Below are positions 26,994 to 36,769 of a stretch of 64,000 nt of DNA, in pieces. Position 1 is the stretch's first letter, and each line of letters opens with the position of its first letter. The notes beneath the pieces are model-generated. The model was not told the DNA's origin. It worked only from the letters and a program-made list of their open reading frames with translations, and did not search any database. This DNA is from an uncultured Gammaproteobacteria bacterium (GTDB lineage Bacteria; Pseudomonadota; Gammaproteobacteria; Pseudomonadales; Pseudohongiellaceae), in the NCBI GenBank assembly GCA_937898685.1, contig CALEJT010000045.1:19105-83104 (forward strand). Direction: 5' to 3'. Position numbers and translations under genes: made by a program.

Positions 26994-27776
26994 TTATTCC
27001 TCGCTGTCGCGATTGAGCAGAGCCGGACCCAGCGTGCTGGCCGGGACATAGCCCGGCAGCATGGTGCCATCGTCGAGCACCAGCGCTGGCGTTCCGGTGA
27101 CACCGACTTCGCGGCCGAGACGATACTGCTCTTCGACCTTGCGCTCGAGCGCGCAATTGGCTTCGGGCACGTCACCGCCACGTTTGGCGACGGTCATCAT
27201 CACTTTCGGATCCTCGGCACACCAGGTGGAGATCATCTTGCGATGGATGTCGGTATTGAGCCCCGTGCGGGGGAAGGCCAGATAACGCACGGCGATGCCC
27301 ATGCGGTTCAGCTCTTCCACTTCGCCATGCAGCTTGCGGCAGTAGGGGCAGTCGACGTCGGTGAAGACGGTGACGACGGCTTTGCGTTCACCGACCGCAT
27401 CGAACACGATCATGTCTTTTTCATCGAGTGCAGCGATCTTGTCGCGACGCAGATCGTTGCGGCGCTGATCACCGAGGTTGACGATATTCTCGCCATCGGA
27501 CTCGTAGAGGTCTCCGGGGATCAGATATTTCGCATCACGGGAGACGTAGATGGTCTGGCCGTTCTGAATGGAAACTTCGTAAAGCCCTTCGATCGGGCTC
27601 GGCACGATCTCTCCCACGACCATGTTGGGTTGCGTGGCGGTCAACAGATCACGGATCGCCTTCACCTCTTCCGGCTTGGATTCGCCGCCGAAGGCAAAAT
27701 GGCTGAGAAGCAACAGGGGGAGAAGACCACGGATCAGACCGCGGACACCGAAGGTGTGGGAGAACTGCTTGCGCAT
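26994..27776 (-). CDS. dsbC: Periplasmic disulfide isomerase DsbC
   Basis: A 260-residue protein with a basic N-terminus and signal peptide (about residues 1-30), an N-terminal dimerisation domain (VVGEIVPSPIEGLYEVSIQNGQTIYVSRDAKYLIPGDLY) and a thioredoxin-like domain with active site VDCPYCRKLHGEVEEL (CPYC). The cis-proline loop GVTGTPALVLDDG is near 230. It isomerises wrong disulfides in the periplasm. The start at 27776 gives the normal length. It lies upstream of hom on the same strand, a common gammaproteobacterial arrangement in which xerD is often also present; xerD is not seen here. Confidence 0.93.
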   Translation of the reverse strand: MRKQFSHTFGVRGLIRGLLPLLLLSHFAFGGESKPEEVKAIRDLLTATQPNMVVGEIVPSPIEGLYEVSIQNGQTIYVSRDAKYLIPGDLYESDGENIVNLGDQRRNDLRRDKIAALDEKDMIVFDAVGERKAVVTVFTDVDCPYCRKLHGEVEELNRMGIAVRYLAFPRTGLNTDIHRKMISTWCAEDPKVMMTVAKRGGDVPEANCALERKVEEQYRLGREVGVTGTPALVLDDGTMLPGYVPASTLGPALLNRDSEE

Positions 27777-27918
27777 CAGGACCGACCTCTCTAAGGGCCT
27801 GCCAGGGCAGACCGAACCAGGCCGCACTCTATTGCAGAGGTGCGACCATGGCAAGGCATGAACTCGTCCGTTTTCTGATGGGGGCCGCAGCGGATGCCAC
27901 GGCCCAAAGACGATGTGG

Positions 27919-27941
27919 AAAGCCGATTACTGTTCGGCTTT
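27919..27941 (-). terminator. Stem-loop across the rplS stop codon
   Basis: AAAGCCGA / TCGGCTTT, an 8-bp perfect stem with a 7-base loop that contains the rplS stop codon. The trailing T tract is short (TTTCC on the minus strand), so it may act as a weak terminator or as a 3' end stabiliser. Confidence 0.55.
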
Positions 27942-28298
27942 CTTGTCCAGCTTCTCGCTGATGCGAGCAGCGCGGCCAGCCAGATCGCGCAGGTAGTACA
28001 GCTTGGCCTGACGCACGTCACCACGACGCTTGAGCGTGATGCTGTCGATCTGCTTGCTGTGGGTCTGGAAGGTACGCTCCACGCCTACGCCGTGGGAGAT
28101 CTTGCGCACGGTGAAGGAGGAGCCCAGGCCGCGATTGCGGATGCCGATCACGACACCTTCGAACGCCTGCAGACGTTCACGATCGCCTTCCTTGATTTTC
28201 ACCTGTACCACGACGGTGTCGCCGGGGCTGAAATCAGGCACGTCGGTCTTCATCTGTGCCTGTTCGATTTTCTGGATGATTTTGTTGCTGCCGCTCAT
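27927..28298 (-). CDS. rplS: 50S ribosomal protein L19
   Basis: A 123-residue ribosomal protein. Diagnostic stretches are FSPGDTVVVQVKIKEGDRERLQAFEGVVI, the RGLGSSFTVRKISHGVGVERTFQTHS motif and KLYYLRDLAGRAARI. It sits at the 30S-50S interface. It is the last gene of the rpsP-rimM-trmD-rplS operon; GGAG precedes its ATG. Confidence 0.98.
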   Translation of the reverse strand: MSGSNKIIQKIEQAQMKTDVPDFSPGDTVVVQVKIKEGDRERLQAFEGVVIGIRNRGLGSSFTVRKISHGVGVERTFQTHSKQIDSITLKRRGDVRQAKLYYLRDLAGRAARISEKLDKKAEQ

Positions 28299-28404
28299 TG
28301 TGGTACTCCACGTTCAAGTAGTTGTAGCCAGTGTCAGTTCGGTTCGATGCCTCCCCGACTGTTCGTCCTGGTCCGGCATTACCGCATTCGTCGTTCAAAA
28401 ATCC

Positions 28405-29160
28405 TTACTGCCCACCGCCCTGCTCTTGCCAGGTGCGGATGTATTCATCGAGCAGCTTCCGTTCTTCGCTGCTCAGACCGCGCCGTTCCAACAGCTCCGG
28501 CCTCTTGCGCCAGGTGGCGCCCAATCTCTGCTGCAGACGCCAACGCGCGATGCGGGCATGGTCCCCGCTCAACAGCACCGAGGGCACCCGCTGACCTTCG
28601 AATTCTTCCGGCCGCGTATAGTGCGGATGGTCGAGCAATCCATCGGCGAAGGAATCCTGCGTCGCCGAATCTTCCGCACCCAGAGCACCGGGCTGCAGAC
28701 GGATCACCGCATCTATCAGCGCCATCGCGGCGACTTCACCGCCGCTGAGCACGAAATCGCCCAGCGAAACTTCCGCGTCGACCAAGCTCGTGATCACGCG
28801 CTCGTCGATGCCTTCGTAACGTCCACACAGCAGTACCAGCGCGGGCTCTCGCGCCAGCTCACTCACCCATTCCTGTGTGAGCGGCCTGCCCTGCGGGCTG
28901 AGGTACAGGACCTTGCCCTGCCCCCCCAACCCTGCCTTGGCCGCGCGGATCGCCGCGCTGACCGGGCCGGTCTTCATCAACATCCCAGGGCCGCCGCCAT
29001 AAGGCTTGTCGTCCACCGTGCGATGTCGGTCATGCGTGTAATCGCGGGGGCTGTAGTAACGCAGACTCACCAGATTCTGCTGCACTGCCCGCGCGGTGAT
29101 GCCGTAGCCGGTCAGGGCGCCGAACATCCCGGGGAAGAGGGTGACGATGGCAATCTGCAT
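28405..29160 (-). CDS. trmD: tRNA (guanine-N1)-methyltransferase TrmD
   Basis: A 251-residue SPOUT methyltransferase that makes m1G37 in tRNA. The N-terminus IAIVTLFPGMFGAL, the SAM-binding knot region YLSPQGRPLTQ, LLCGRYEGIDERV and LGDFVLSGGEVAAMALIDAV are diagnostic. The ATG at 29160 fits the family N-terminus; the six-codon upstream extension is not needed. It lies 36 bases after rimM. Confidence 0.97.
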   Translation of the reverse strand: MQIAIVTLFPGMFGALTGYGITARAVQQNLVSLRYYSPRDYTHDRHRTVDDKPYGGGPGMLMKTGPVSAAIRAAKAGLGGQGKVLYLSPQGRPLTQEWVSELAREPALVLLCGRYEGIDERVITSLVDAEVSLGDFVLSGGEVAAMALIDAVIRLQPGALGAEDSATQDSFADGLLDHPHYTRPEEFEGQRVPSVLLSGDHARIARWRLQQRLGATWRKRPELLERRGLSSEERKLLDEYIRTWQEQGGGQ

Positions 29161-29196
29161 GGCCGCTACTCTTCCCACGAATACTTGTTGGCTGAC

Positions 29197-29733
29197 TCAA
29201 TCCCAGTCGGGCTGCCAGTCCACTTCCATTACACCGTTCGCCAGATCCACCTTGCGTACCACCTGCGGTACGTAGGGCAGCAGGCGCTCTTTGCGTTGCT
29301 CGTCGCGTACGACCAGCACGTCATTGGCACCGGTGCTCATCAGGTACTGCACCTTGCCCAGCACCACGCCTTCGAGCGTCTTGACGGTCAACTGCTCGAG
29401 CTGGTGCCAGTAATAACCTTCTTCGAGCGGGGGTAGCGCGTCTTTCGCCACCCACAGTTCGCCGCCGGTGTAGAGGCTGCCCTGCTCTCGCACGTCACAG
29501 CCCTTGATGTGCGCCACCAGGGTCTGACCCTGTTGGTGCCCGGCATCGATCTCGATTTCGATCTGCCCCTTCGGCCCGGCGCCACGGGCGCCGGTAAGGA
29601 TGAAGTGGCGATAGTCCAGCAGGTTTTCGGGAGGGTCGGTGTAGGACACCAGCTTGACCCAACCCTTGACGCCCCATGGGGCGCCGACCTTGCCCATCAC
29701 GAGATGAGTGATGGAGAGGTCAGCCGTCGTCAC
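29197..29733 (-). CDS. rimM: 16S rRNA processing protein RimM
   Basis: A 178-residue two-domain protein: an N-terminal RimM barrel (VMGKVGAPWGVKGWVKLVSYTDPPENLL) and a C-terminal PRC barrel (EEGYYWHQLEQLTVKTLEGVVLGKVQYLMSTGANDVLVV). It binds S19 during 30S assembly. The start is GTG at 29733 with GAGGAC just upstream, four bases after the rpsP stop. Confidence 0.96.
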   Translation of the reverse strand: MTTADLSITHLVMGKVGAPWGVKGWVKLVSYTDPPENLLDYRHFILTGARGAGPKGQIEIEIDAGHQQGQTLVAHIKGCDVREQGSLYTGGELWVAKDALPPLEEGYYWHQLEQLTVKTLEGVVLGKVQYLMSTGANDVLVVRDEQRKERLLPYVPQVVRKVDLANGVMEVDWQPDWD

Positions 29734-29737
29734 GTCC

Positions 29738-29992
29738 TCAGACTGCCGGAGCCTGCGCTGCCTGTTTGAGCAGCGAAGCTACGCGATCGCTGGTCTGGGC
29801 GCCCTGGCTCTGCCAGAACTTCACGCGCTCGACGTCGATGCGCAGCTTTTCTTCCTGGCCGCGTGCGGTCGGGTTGTAGAAGCCCACGCGCTCGATGAAG
29901 CGACCGGTGTTGGCATTGCGCTTGTCGGTCACGGTGACGTAGTAGTACGGATTCTTTTTGCTACCACCGCGAGCGAGTCGGATAGTTACCAT
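29738..29992 (-). CDS. rpsP: 30S ribosomal protein S16
   Basis: An 84-residue ribosomal protein. MVTIRLARGGSKKNPYYYVTVTDKR, RFIERVGFYNP and the RVKFWQSQGAQTSDRVASLL tail are diagnostic. It heads the rpsP-rimM-trmD-rplS operon. A TAGAAT -10-like box is seen on the minus strand at about 30065-30070, which may be the operon promoter. Confidence 0.98.
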   Translation of the reverse strand: MVTIRLARGGSKKNPYYYVTVTDKRNANTGRFIERVGFYNPTARGQEEKLRIDVERVKFWQSQGAQTSDRVASLLKQAAQAPAV

Positions 29993-30108
29993 AACTAGTT
30001 GATTCCTGATGAGAAATTAAACTTCGAGCCGAATCCGAGCCACCCGGCCCGGAAAAAAGGGCGCCATTCTAAGGGAAAAGCCCCGGCGAGGGAACCATGA
30101 AGCCACGT

Positions 30109-30135
30109 AAAAAGCGCCCCGCGCCTTGCGGCGCA
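30109..30135 (-). terminator. Terminator of ffh
   Basis: On the minus strand, a GC stem (GCGCC / GGCGC with a GC-rich loop) is followed by five T, about 45 bases after the ffh stop. Confidence 0.7.
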
Positions 30136-30177
30136 GCTGACACTCACGTGCTGGGAGAACCCTGTCCTGCCGCGACC

Positions 30178-31575
<1,398 letters not shown>

Positions 31576-31734
31576 GACTCGATTCCAGTGGAACCACCGC
31601 TAGGTCGTGGTGGCGGGAGAAGCTTTGCAGCGAAGTGGCGGATTCTACCCAAGTGGCCCTGCCCGATACAGCGCTGCCGTATCGCCACAAAAGCTTATTC
31701 CACTCGCGCGGAGCTTTATGAGAGACTTTCGCGC

Positions 31735-32562
31735 ATGATCGCACTCACATCTGGGCTCGTGGCCGTTCTCTTCTACGCACTCGGCACTTTCAGCCAGGGG
31801 CGTCTGCTCAGCCGCGATCAGCACGAGCCCACCGCCGGCCTCCTCACGCCCGATCGCAGCAAATTGCTGCTGGTCGCCGCCATCGCTCTCATCGTGCACC
31901 TCGTCAACGTGGTGCAGGTCATCGCCACTGAGCGTGGCCTCGATTTCGGTTTCTTCAAGGTGGCGACGCTGTTCAGCTGGACCATGGTGTGCATCGTCGT
32001 ACTCAGCAGCCTGCGCAAACCACTCGAAAATCTATTCGTGGCCGTGTTCCCCGTGGCCATTGTCAGCATCCTTTGCGCCCTCTTCCTTCCCAGTGGCACG
32101 CAGCCGGTCGCCGATTTGTCACCCGGCGTGCTGGTGCATGTGATGTTGGGCATAGTCGGCTTCAGCCTGATGACGATCGCCGCAGGCCAGGCTCTCTTCA
32201 TGGCCTGGCTCGACCGCGCCTTGAAACGTCATCGTTACCCGCCCTTCCTGCGTCACTTGCCGCCGCTGCAGACGATGGAAGGACTGTTGTTCGAAATCAT
32301 CCAGGTCGGTTTTCTGATCCTGCTCGCCGTGATCGTGAGCGGTTTTCTGTTCATGGACGACATGTTCGCGCAGCACCTGGTGCACAAGACCTTCTTCACG
32401 CTGGTTTCGGTCGTGGTCTTCGGCATCCTGCTCTGGGGTCGCCACCGCTGGGGCTGGCGTGGCCGTCGCGCCAAACACTGGACGCTGACGGGTTTCACCG
32501 TTTTGATCCTTGCCTACTTCGGCAGCAAGTTCGTGCTTGAAGTATTGCTGAACCGCGTCTAA
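31735..32562 (+). CDS. ypjD: Cytochrome c assembly-type membrane protein YpjD (CcsA/HemX family)
   Basis: A 275-residue protein with eight hydrophobic segments. It belongs to the CcsA/CcmF-like group by its membrane layout; the histidine in LVHVMLGIVGFS and another in QHLVHKTFFTL could be haem ligands. It lacks a strong WWD motif, as usual in YpjD. The ATG at 31735 is chosen because the family starts directly with the first membrane segment; the upstream open frame overlaps the ffh promoter region. It is conserved next to ffh in gammaproteobacteria; the role is not established. Confidence 0.85.
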   Translation: MIALTSGLVAVLFYALGTFSQGRLLSRDQHEPTAGLLTPDRSKLLLVAAIALIVHLVNVVQVIATERGLDFGFFKVATLFSWTMVCIVVLSSLRKPLENLFVAVFPVAIVSILCALFLPSGTQPVADLSPGVLVHVMLGIVGFSLMTIAAGQALFMAWLDRALKRHRYPPFLRHLPPLQTMEGLLFEIIQVGFLILLAVIVSGFLFMDDMFAQHLVHKTFFTLVSVVVFGILLWGRHRWGWRGRRAKHWTLTGFTVLILAYFGSKFVLEVLLNRV

Positions 32563-32588
32563 GAGCGCGCTTGCCGCCCCGACACATC

Positions 32589-33455
32589 GTGGACGAAACT
32601 CAGCCAGACTTATTGTTTCTTTCTCTTGCACTCCTGATCGTCGCCACACTGCTGTTCGTGGTGGCGCTGGCCTCCTTCCATCGCGCACGCAGGCTGTTGA
32701 AAGGACCAGGCTCAGCCGGCCTGCCCCGACCCGCCTTCGATGCAAACGAACTGGCGCGCATCACCGTGGCCGACATCATGGTGCCGCGCAGCGAAGTCAG
32801 CGGCATCGATCTCGATGACGACATGGATGCCATCATGACGACGCTCTGCAACAGCCAGCACACGCGTCTGCCCGTCTACACCAAGGACCTGAACAACGTG
32901 ATCGGCATCCTGCACATGCGCACGGTCCCGCGCTTGCTGCGCGAGGAAGAACCACCCAACAAGGCCGAGCTCGTGCAACTCTCACGCGAACCCTATTTCA
33001 TTCCGGAAAGCACGCCGCTCACCACTCAGCTCGTGAACTTCCAGAAACAGAAGCGCAGCCTGGCACTCGTGGTGGATGAGTATGGTGAAGTGAAGGGCTT
33101 GGTGACACTCGGAGATTTGCTCGAGGAACTCGTCAGCCACTTCACGAATGCGTCCGCAACTGAAAGCGACATCCTGCCGCAAGCCGATGGCAGTTATCTG
33201 ATCGACGGTGCCACGCCGATCCGCGACATCAATCGCGCGCTCGGTTGGGACCTACCCACCGATGGTCCGAAAACCCTCAATGGTTTGCTGACTGAACTGC
33301 TCGAAAGCATCCCCGATTCCCAGGTCGGCCTGAGCCTGCCGCAGCATCGCGTGGAAATCCTGCAGGTGAAGGACAACCTGATCAAAACCGTCCGCATGTG
33401 GTATCAACCACCTCTGGAGCGCAAGGACATCGATACGAACGCGATGCTCCACTGA
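32589..33455 (+). CDS. CorC/HlyC-type CBS-domain protein with one membrane segment
   Basis: A 288-residue protein. One N-terminal membrane helix (about residues 8-28) is followed by two CBS domains (starting TVADIMVPRSEVSGIDLD, then EPYFIPESTPL...LVVDEYGEVKGLVTLGDLLEELV) and the CorC_HlyC C-terminal domain (YLIDGATPIRDINRALGWDLPTDGPKTLNGLLTELL). The four-helix DUF21 transporter domain found in YfjD/CorB, the usual ypjD neighbour, is missing. A transport role is therefore doubtful; it may regulate a partner. The start is GTG at 32589 or TTG at 32571; the choice is uncertain. Confidence 0.75.
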   Translation: MDETQPDLLFLSLALLIVATLLFVVALASFHRARRLLKGPGSAGLPRPAFDANELARITVADIMVPRSEVSGIDLDDDMDAIMTTLCNSQHTRLPVYTKDLNNVIGILHMRTVPRLLREEEPPNKAELVQLSREPYFIPESTPLTTQLVNFQKQKRSLALVVDEYGEVKGLVTLGDLLEELVSHFTNASATESDILPQADGSYLIDGATPIRDINRALGWDLPTDGPKTLNGLLTELLESIPDSQVGLSLPQHRVEILQVKDNLIKTVRMWYQPPLERKDIDTNAMLH

Positions 33456-33464
33456 GGTAAAGGC

Positions 33465-34064
33465 ATGAGCACCATCGACATGAATTACTGCAATGCCTGT
33501 GGTGGCCCGCTCAGTCTGAGCATTCCGCCTGGCGAAGATCGTCAGCGCCACATCTGCGACGACTGCAAGACGGTGCATTACCTCAATCCACGCGTCGTCG
33601 TTTGCGCCATTCCCGCCTGGGGTGATCAAGTGCTGTTGTGCCGCCGCGCCATCGAGCCACGACTGGGTTTCTGGACGCTTCCAGGCGGCTTCATGGAAAA
33701 CGGTGAATCGACACTGCAGACCGCCGCACGCGAAACGATCGAGGAAGCCTGCGCACGCATCGAAGTGGGCGAACTGTTCGCACTCTTCAACATCATCCAC
33801 ATCAACCAGGTGCAATTGTTCTTCCGCGCACGTTTGTGTGATCTCGATTTCAAACCCGGCCCGGAAAGTCTCGAGACGGCACTATTCAAGCAGGACGAAA
33901 TTCCCTGGGACGAAATCGCCTTTCCCGCTGTCGCCACCACACTCCGCGAGTACTACAAGGACTTCAAGTCCGGTCAGTTTCAATTACGCATGGCCGACAT
34001 CACACTCGGCCCCGATCAAAAACGTTTGTTCAAACCGTTGAATTTCACCCATGAGCACGAGTAA
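33465..34064 (+). CDS. Zinc-ribbon NUDIX hydrolase
   Basis: A 199-residue protein. An N-terminal zinc ribbon (YCNACGG ... HICDDCKTVHY) precedes a NUDIX domain with the box GGFMENGESTLQTAARETIEEACA (about residues 73-96). The last glycine of the consensus is cysteine, as in several ADP-ribose/NADH-type NUDIX proteins. The substrate is not determined; a nucleoside diphosphate derivative is likely. GAGGTAAAG precedes the ATG. The 3' end overlaps fdhD by 14 bases, so the two are coupled. Confidence 0.88.
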   Translation: MSTIDMNYCNACGGPLSLSIPPGEDRQRHICDDCKTVHYLNPRVVVCAIPAWGDQVLLCRRAIEPRLGFWTLPGGFMENGESTLQTAARETIEEACARIEVGELFALFNIIHINQVQLFFRARLCDLDFKPGPESLETALFKQDEIPWDEIAFPAVATTLREYYKDFKSGQFQLRMADITLGPDQKRLFKPLNFTHEHE

Positions 34065-34890
34065 TCCCGATCGCAGCACCTACACCATTCACCAACTACG
34101 TGAAGGTACGCTGCGTGAGGTCGAGGACACACTTGCCGTAGAAGAGCCGCTCGAAATCCGTCTCGGCTACACCGATCCGCGCAAGGGCCGCCAGCATCGC
34201 AGCGTGTCGATCACGATGCGCACACCGGGCAACGATCTCGCGCTCGCGCTCGGCTTTCTCTATAGCGAAAGCATTCTGCGCCGTGTGGAAGATGTGATCT
34301 CGGTCGATCAGAGTCGCGCCAACGTGATCCGCATCGAATTGAGCGACGACGCCAGCTTCGATCCGCTGCGTCTGGAACGTCATTTCTACACGACCTCGAG
34401 CTGCGGCGTATGTGGCAAGGCATCGCTCGAAACCTTGAGTCTCACCGGCATCGATGCCTTGCCCGGTATCGATACGCGCATCAAGGCCAGCGCCTTGCGT
34501 CGTCTCCCTGCGCAACTGCGTGACGTACAACCGCTCTTCGCTGCTACCGGCGGCAATCACGGCGTCGCGCTGTTCGATTTTGCGGGCAAGGTGGAGATGG
34601 GCATGGAAGATGTCGGTCGCCACAACGCCATGGACAAACTCATCGGCACCTTGTTGCAGCAGGGACGTCTACCGCTGCGCGAGCGCGGCATCCTCGTCAG
34701 TGGTCGCGCCAGTTTCGAATTGATGCAGAAAGCGCTCACTGCAGGTTGTCCGCTGCTGGCTGCGGTCGGCGCCCCTTCCTCGTTGGCAGTGGAATTGGCA
34801 CAGGAATTCAATATCATCCTGCTCGGCTTTCTGGGGGCAGAGCGGTTCAATGTCTACCACGGCCACGAAGCACTCGACTTCGACGACTGA
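34051..34890 (+). CDS. fdhD: Formate dehydrogenase sulfurtransferase FdhD
   Basis: A 279-residue protein that transfers sulfur to the molybdenum cofactor of formate dehydrogenase. The redox motif is seen in TTSSCGVCGKASLE (about residues 114-127), and the GDP-like binding stretch EDVGRHNAMDKLIG and ILVSGRASFELMQKA follow. The start lies inside the NUDIX gene. The formate dehydrogenase operon it serves starts 1.9 kb downstream on the same strand. Confidence 0.94.
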   Translation: MSTSNPDRSTYTIHQLREGTLREVEDTLAVEEPLEIRLGYTDPRKGRQHRSVSITMRTPGNDLALALGFLYSESILRRVEDVISVDQSRANVIRIELSDDASFDPLRLERHFYTTSSCGVCGKASLETLSLTGIDALPGIDTRIKASALRRLPAQLRDVQPLFAATGGNHGVALFDFAGKVEMGMEDVGRHNAMDKLIGTLLQQGRLPLRERGILVSGRASFELMQKALTAGCPLLAAVGAPSSLAVELAQEFNIILLGFLGAERFNVYHGHEALDFDD

Positions 34891-34927
34891 CCAATAATTA
34901 GAACAAGCCCTGTAACAGGAGCCTTCC

Positions 34928-36478
34928 ATGTCCGTTCGCCGCTCGCACTGGCAGTTCCGCGCCTTGCTTCCGCTCGCCCTCGTTTCCTGCTGGAGCCTCT
35001 TTTCCTCTGCGAACGTGCAAGCCGCAGCCTGCGCTACGCCGCCCGACCTCGAACCGCGCGACTCCGATTGGAGTGGCTGGGGCAACGGCTTGAGCAACGC
35101 CCGTCACGCACCGAATGGACTCACCAGTGCCGACCTACCCAAGCTCGAATTGCGTTGGGCTTACGGCTTCGAAGGGGCAAGTTCAGTCGTCGGCAATCCG
35201 GTAGTGCAGGGATCCGTACTCTTCATCGGAGTCGACACCGGCAAGGTCTATGCACTCGATGCAGAAACGGGTTGTGAACATTGGATCTTCCAGGCTCCTA
35301 CTGGTGTGCGTACGGCGCCGGCATTGGGCTTCGTCGATGGCGAATGGCGTCTTTTCTTCGGTGATCGCGGCGCAGTGTTCTATGCCGTCGACGCCATGAG
35401 TGGACAGCTGCGCTGGCAACGCGAAGTCGAGGCACATCAGGCAGCGATTCTCACTGGCTCCCCCGCTTTCGTTTCCGTTCCCGGCAGTGCCAACCCCAAT
35501 CGAATTCTCGTGCCCGTTTCCTCGAATGAAGAAGGCATCGCCGCCGTGCCCACCTATGCCTGCTGCACCTTCCGCGGCAGCGTGGTGAGCCTCGATGCTT
35601 CGGATGGCGCAGTGCTGTGGCAGACCTACACCATCACCCAGCCGGCCGTGAGCACTGGCGATAACAGCTTCGGGCCTTCCGGAGGCGCGATCTGGAGCTC
35701 TCCCACGGTCGATGTCGCAAATCGCCGTGTCTTCGTCACCACCGGTGACGCCTATTCCAAGCCGGTCGAAATCGGCACCGATGCACTGATGGGGCTGGAT
35801 CTCGATACCGGCAGCATCCTGTGGATCAACCAGGGCACGCCGGACGACTATTGGACAGTCGCCTGCATGCGCCCCGATGCCCCCGAGGACTGCGGCCCCG
35901 ACCAGGATTACGGTTCCCCCGCCCTCCTGCTCGACATCAACGGCCGGACCACGCTGGTGGCGGGCCAGAAAAGCGGCATCGTGCGTGCCTTCAACCCGCA
36001 GGGTGGCAGTATTCAGTGGGAATTGCCCTTGGTGGAAAACACCGAGGAATTCGGCGGCAAGATCATCTGGGGTGGCGCCAGCGACGGCAGGCGCGCCTAT
36101 TTCGGCCTGGGCACCGGCGGCATCGCCGGCATCGATCTGAATGATGGCTCACTCGCCTGGTTCACCGAGCTCTCCCCTGCCAGCGGCCGGGAACGCAACA
36201 TCGGTCACGACGGACCGCTCACCGTCAGCGGCGACCTGGTGTTGTCCGGTGGCTGGGACGGCATTCTGCGAGCGCTCGACACGCAAAGCGGCGCCGTACG
36301 CTGGGAGTACGACACCGCCACTTCTTTCGATACCGTCAATGGCATTGCCGCCCAGGGAGGTTCGATGGGGGCGGCGGGGCCGGTCATGGCGGGCCGACGT
36401 CTGTTCGTGCCTTCGGGCTACGTCGGGGTCAAGAACGGCATGGGCGGCAACGTCCTCTTGATGTTCAGTGCCGACTGA
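34928..36478 (+). CDS. PQQ-type beta-propeller dehydrogenase-like protein (polyvinyl-alcohol-dehydrogenase type)
   Basis: A 516-residue exported protein. A signal peptide covers about residues 1-33 (ending VQAAA). The rest is a quinoprotein propeller with repeated VVGNPVVQGSVLFIGVDTGKVYALDAETGCEHW-type blades and W-docking motifs. A vicinal cysteine pair, C212-C213 in TYACCTFRGSVVSLD, resembles the disulfide of PQQ alcohol dehydrogenases and the PVADH group. The haem c domain present in many PVADH-like enzymes is absent. The substrate is unknown; electrons would have to pass to a separate cytochrome c. AGGAG precedes the ATG. Confidence 0.78.
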   Translation: MSVRRSHWQFRALLPLALVSCWSLFSSANVQAAACATPPDLEPRDSDWSGWGNGLSNARHAPNGLTSADLPKLELRWAYGFEGASSVVGNPVVQGSVLFIGVDTGKVYALDAETGCEHWIFQAPTGVRTAPALGFVDGEWRLFFGDRGAVFYAVDAMSGQLRWQREVEAHQAAILTGSPAFVSVPGSANPNRILVPVSSNEEGIAAVPTYACCTFRGSVVSLDASDGAVLWQTYTITQPAVSTGDNSFGPSGGAIWSSPTVDVANRRVFVTTGDAYSKPVEIGTDALMGLDLDTGSILWINQGTPDDYWTVACMRPDAPEDCGPDQDYGSPALLLDINGRTTLVAGQKSGIVRAFNPQGGSIQWELPLVENTEEFGGKIIWGGASDGRRAYFGLGTGGIAGIDLNDGSLAWFTELSPASGRERNIGHDGPLTVSGDLVLSGGWDGILRALDTQSGAVRWEYDTATSFDTVNGIAAQGGSMGAAGPVMAGRRLFVPSGYVGVKNGMGGNVLLMFSAD

Positions 36479-36523
36479 GAAAACCGGAACCAAAGCCCCG
36501 CCCGTAGTCTCCAATCCCTAGAG

Positions 36524-36548
36524 AGCCTCGTCGCATAAGGCTTTTTGT
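36524..36548 (+). terminator. Weak terminator after the PQQ-type gene
   Basis: A short stem (AGCCT / AGGCT) with a nine-base loop followed by TTTTTGTTTT. Confidence 0.5.
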
Positions 36549-36629
36549 TTTCGATAAGCGAAAAATTATGCGCTGTACGTACCGAAATGGATACAAATGC
36601 CCACCGGCTTTGTATACTTCGGCGTTGCG

Positions 36630-36659
36630 TTGTCCTACATCTGGACCGCGTGTTAGAAT
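36630..36659 (+). promoter_or_regulatory. Putative promoter of the fds operon
   Basis: TTGTCC, an 18-base spacer and TAGAAT, with the predicted start near 36666, inside the inverted repeat described next. Confidence 0.5.
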
Positions 36660-36662
36660 CGT

Positions 36663-36680
36663 CCGAACCATCTGGTTCGG
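36663..36680 (+). promoter_or_regulatory. Perfect inverted repeat at the predicted fds transcript start
   Basis: CCGAACCATCTGGTTCGG: two 8-base arms around a 2-base centre. As DNA it could be an operator. As RNA the tight centre can form a stem only if the central pairs open. A similar sequence lies at 45331-45350 before the M16 peptidase gene. Confidence 0.5.
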
Positions 36681-36769
36681 CAACACTAACCGCATGATTG
36701 TAAAGAACTTTTTGTCCTGGACGCGATAAAAATTCCAACAGCGTCCCTCAAGTTGATGGCACTTTTCCC

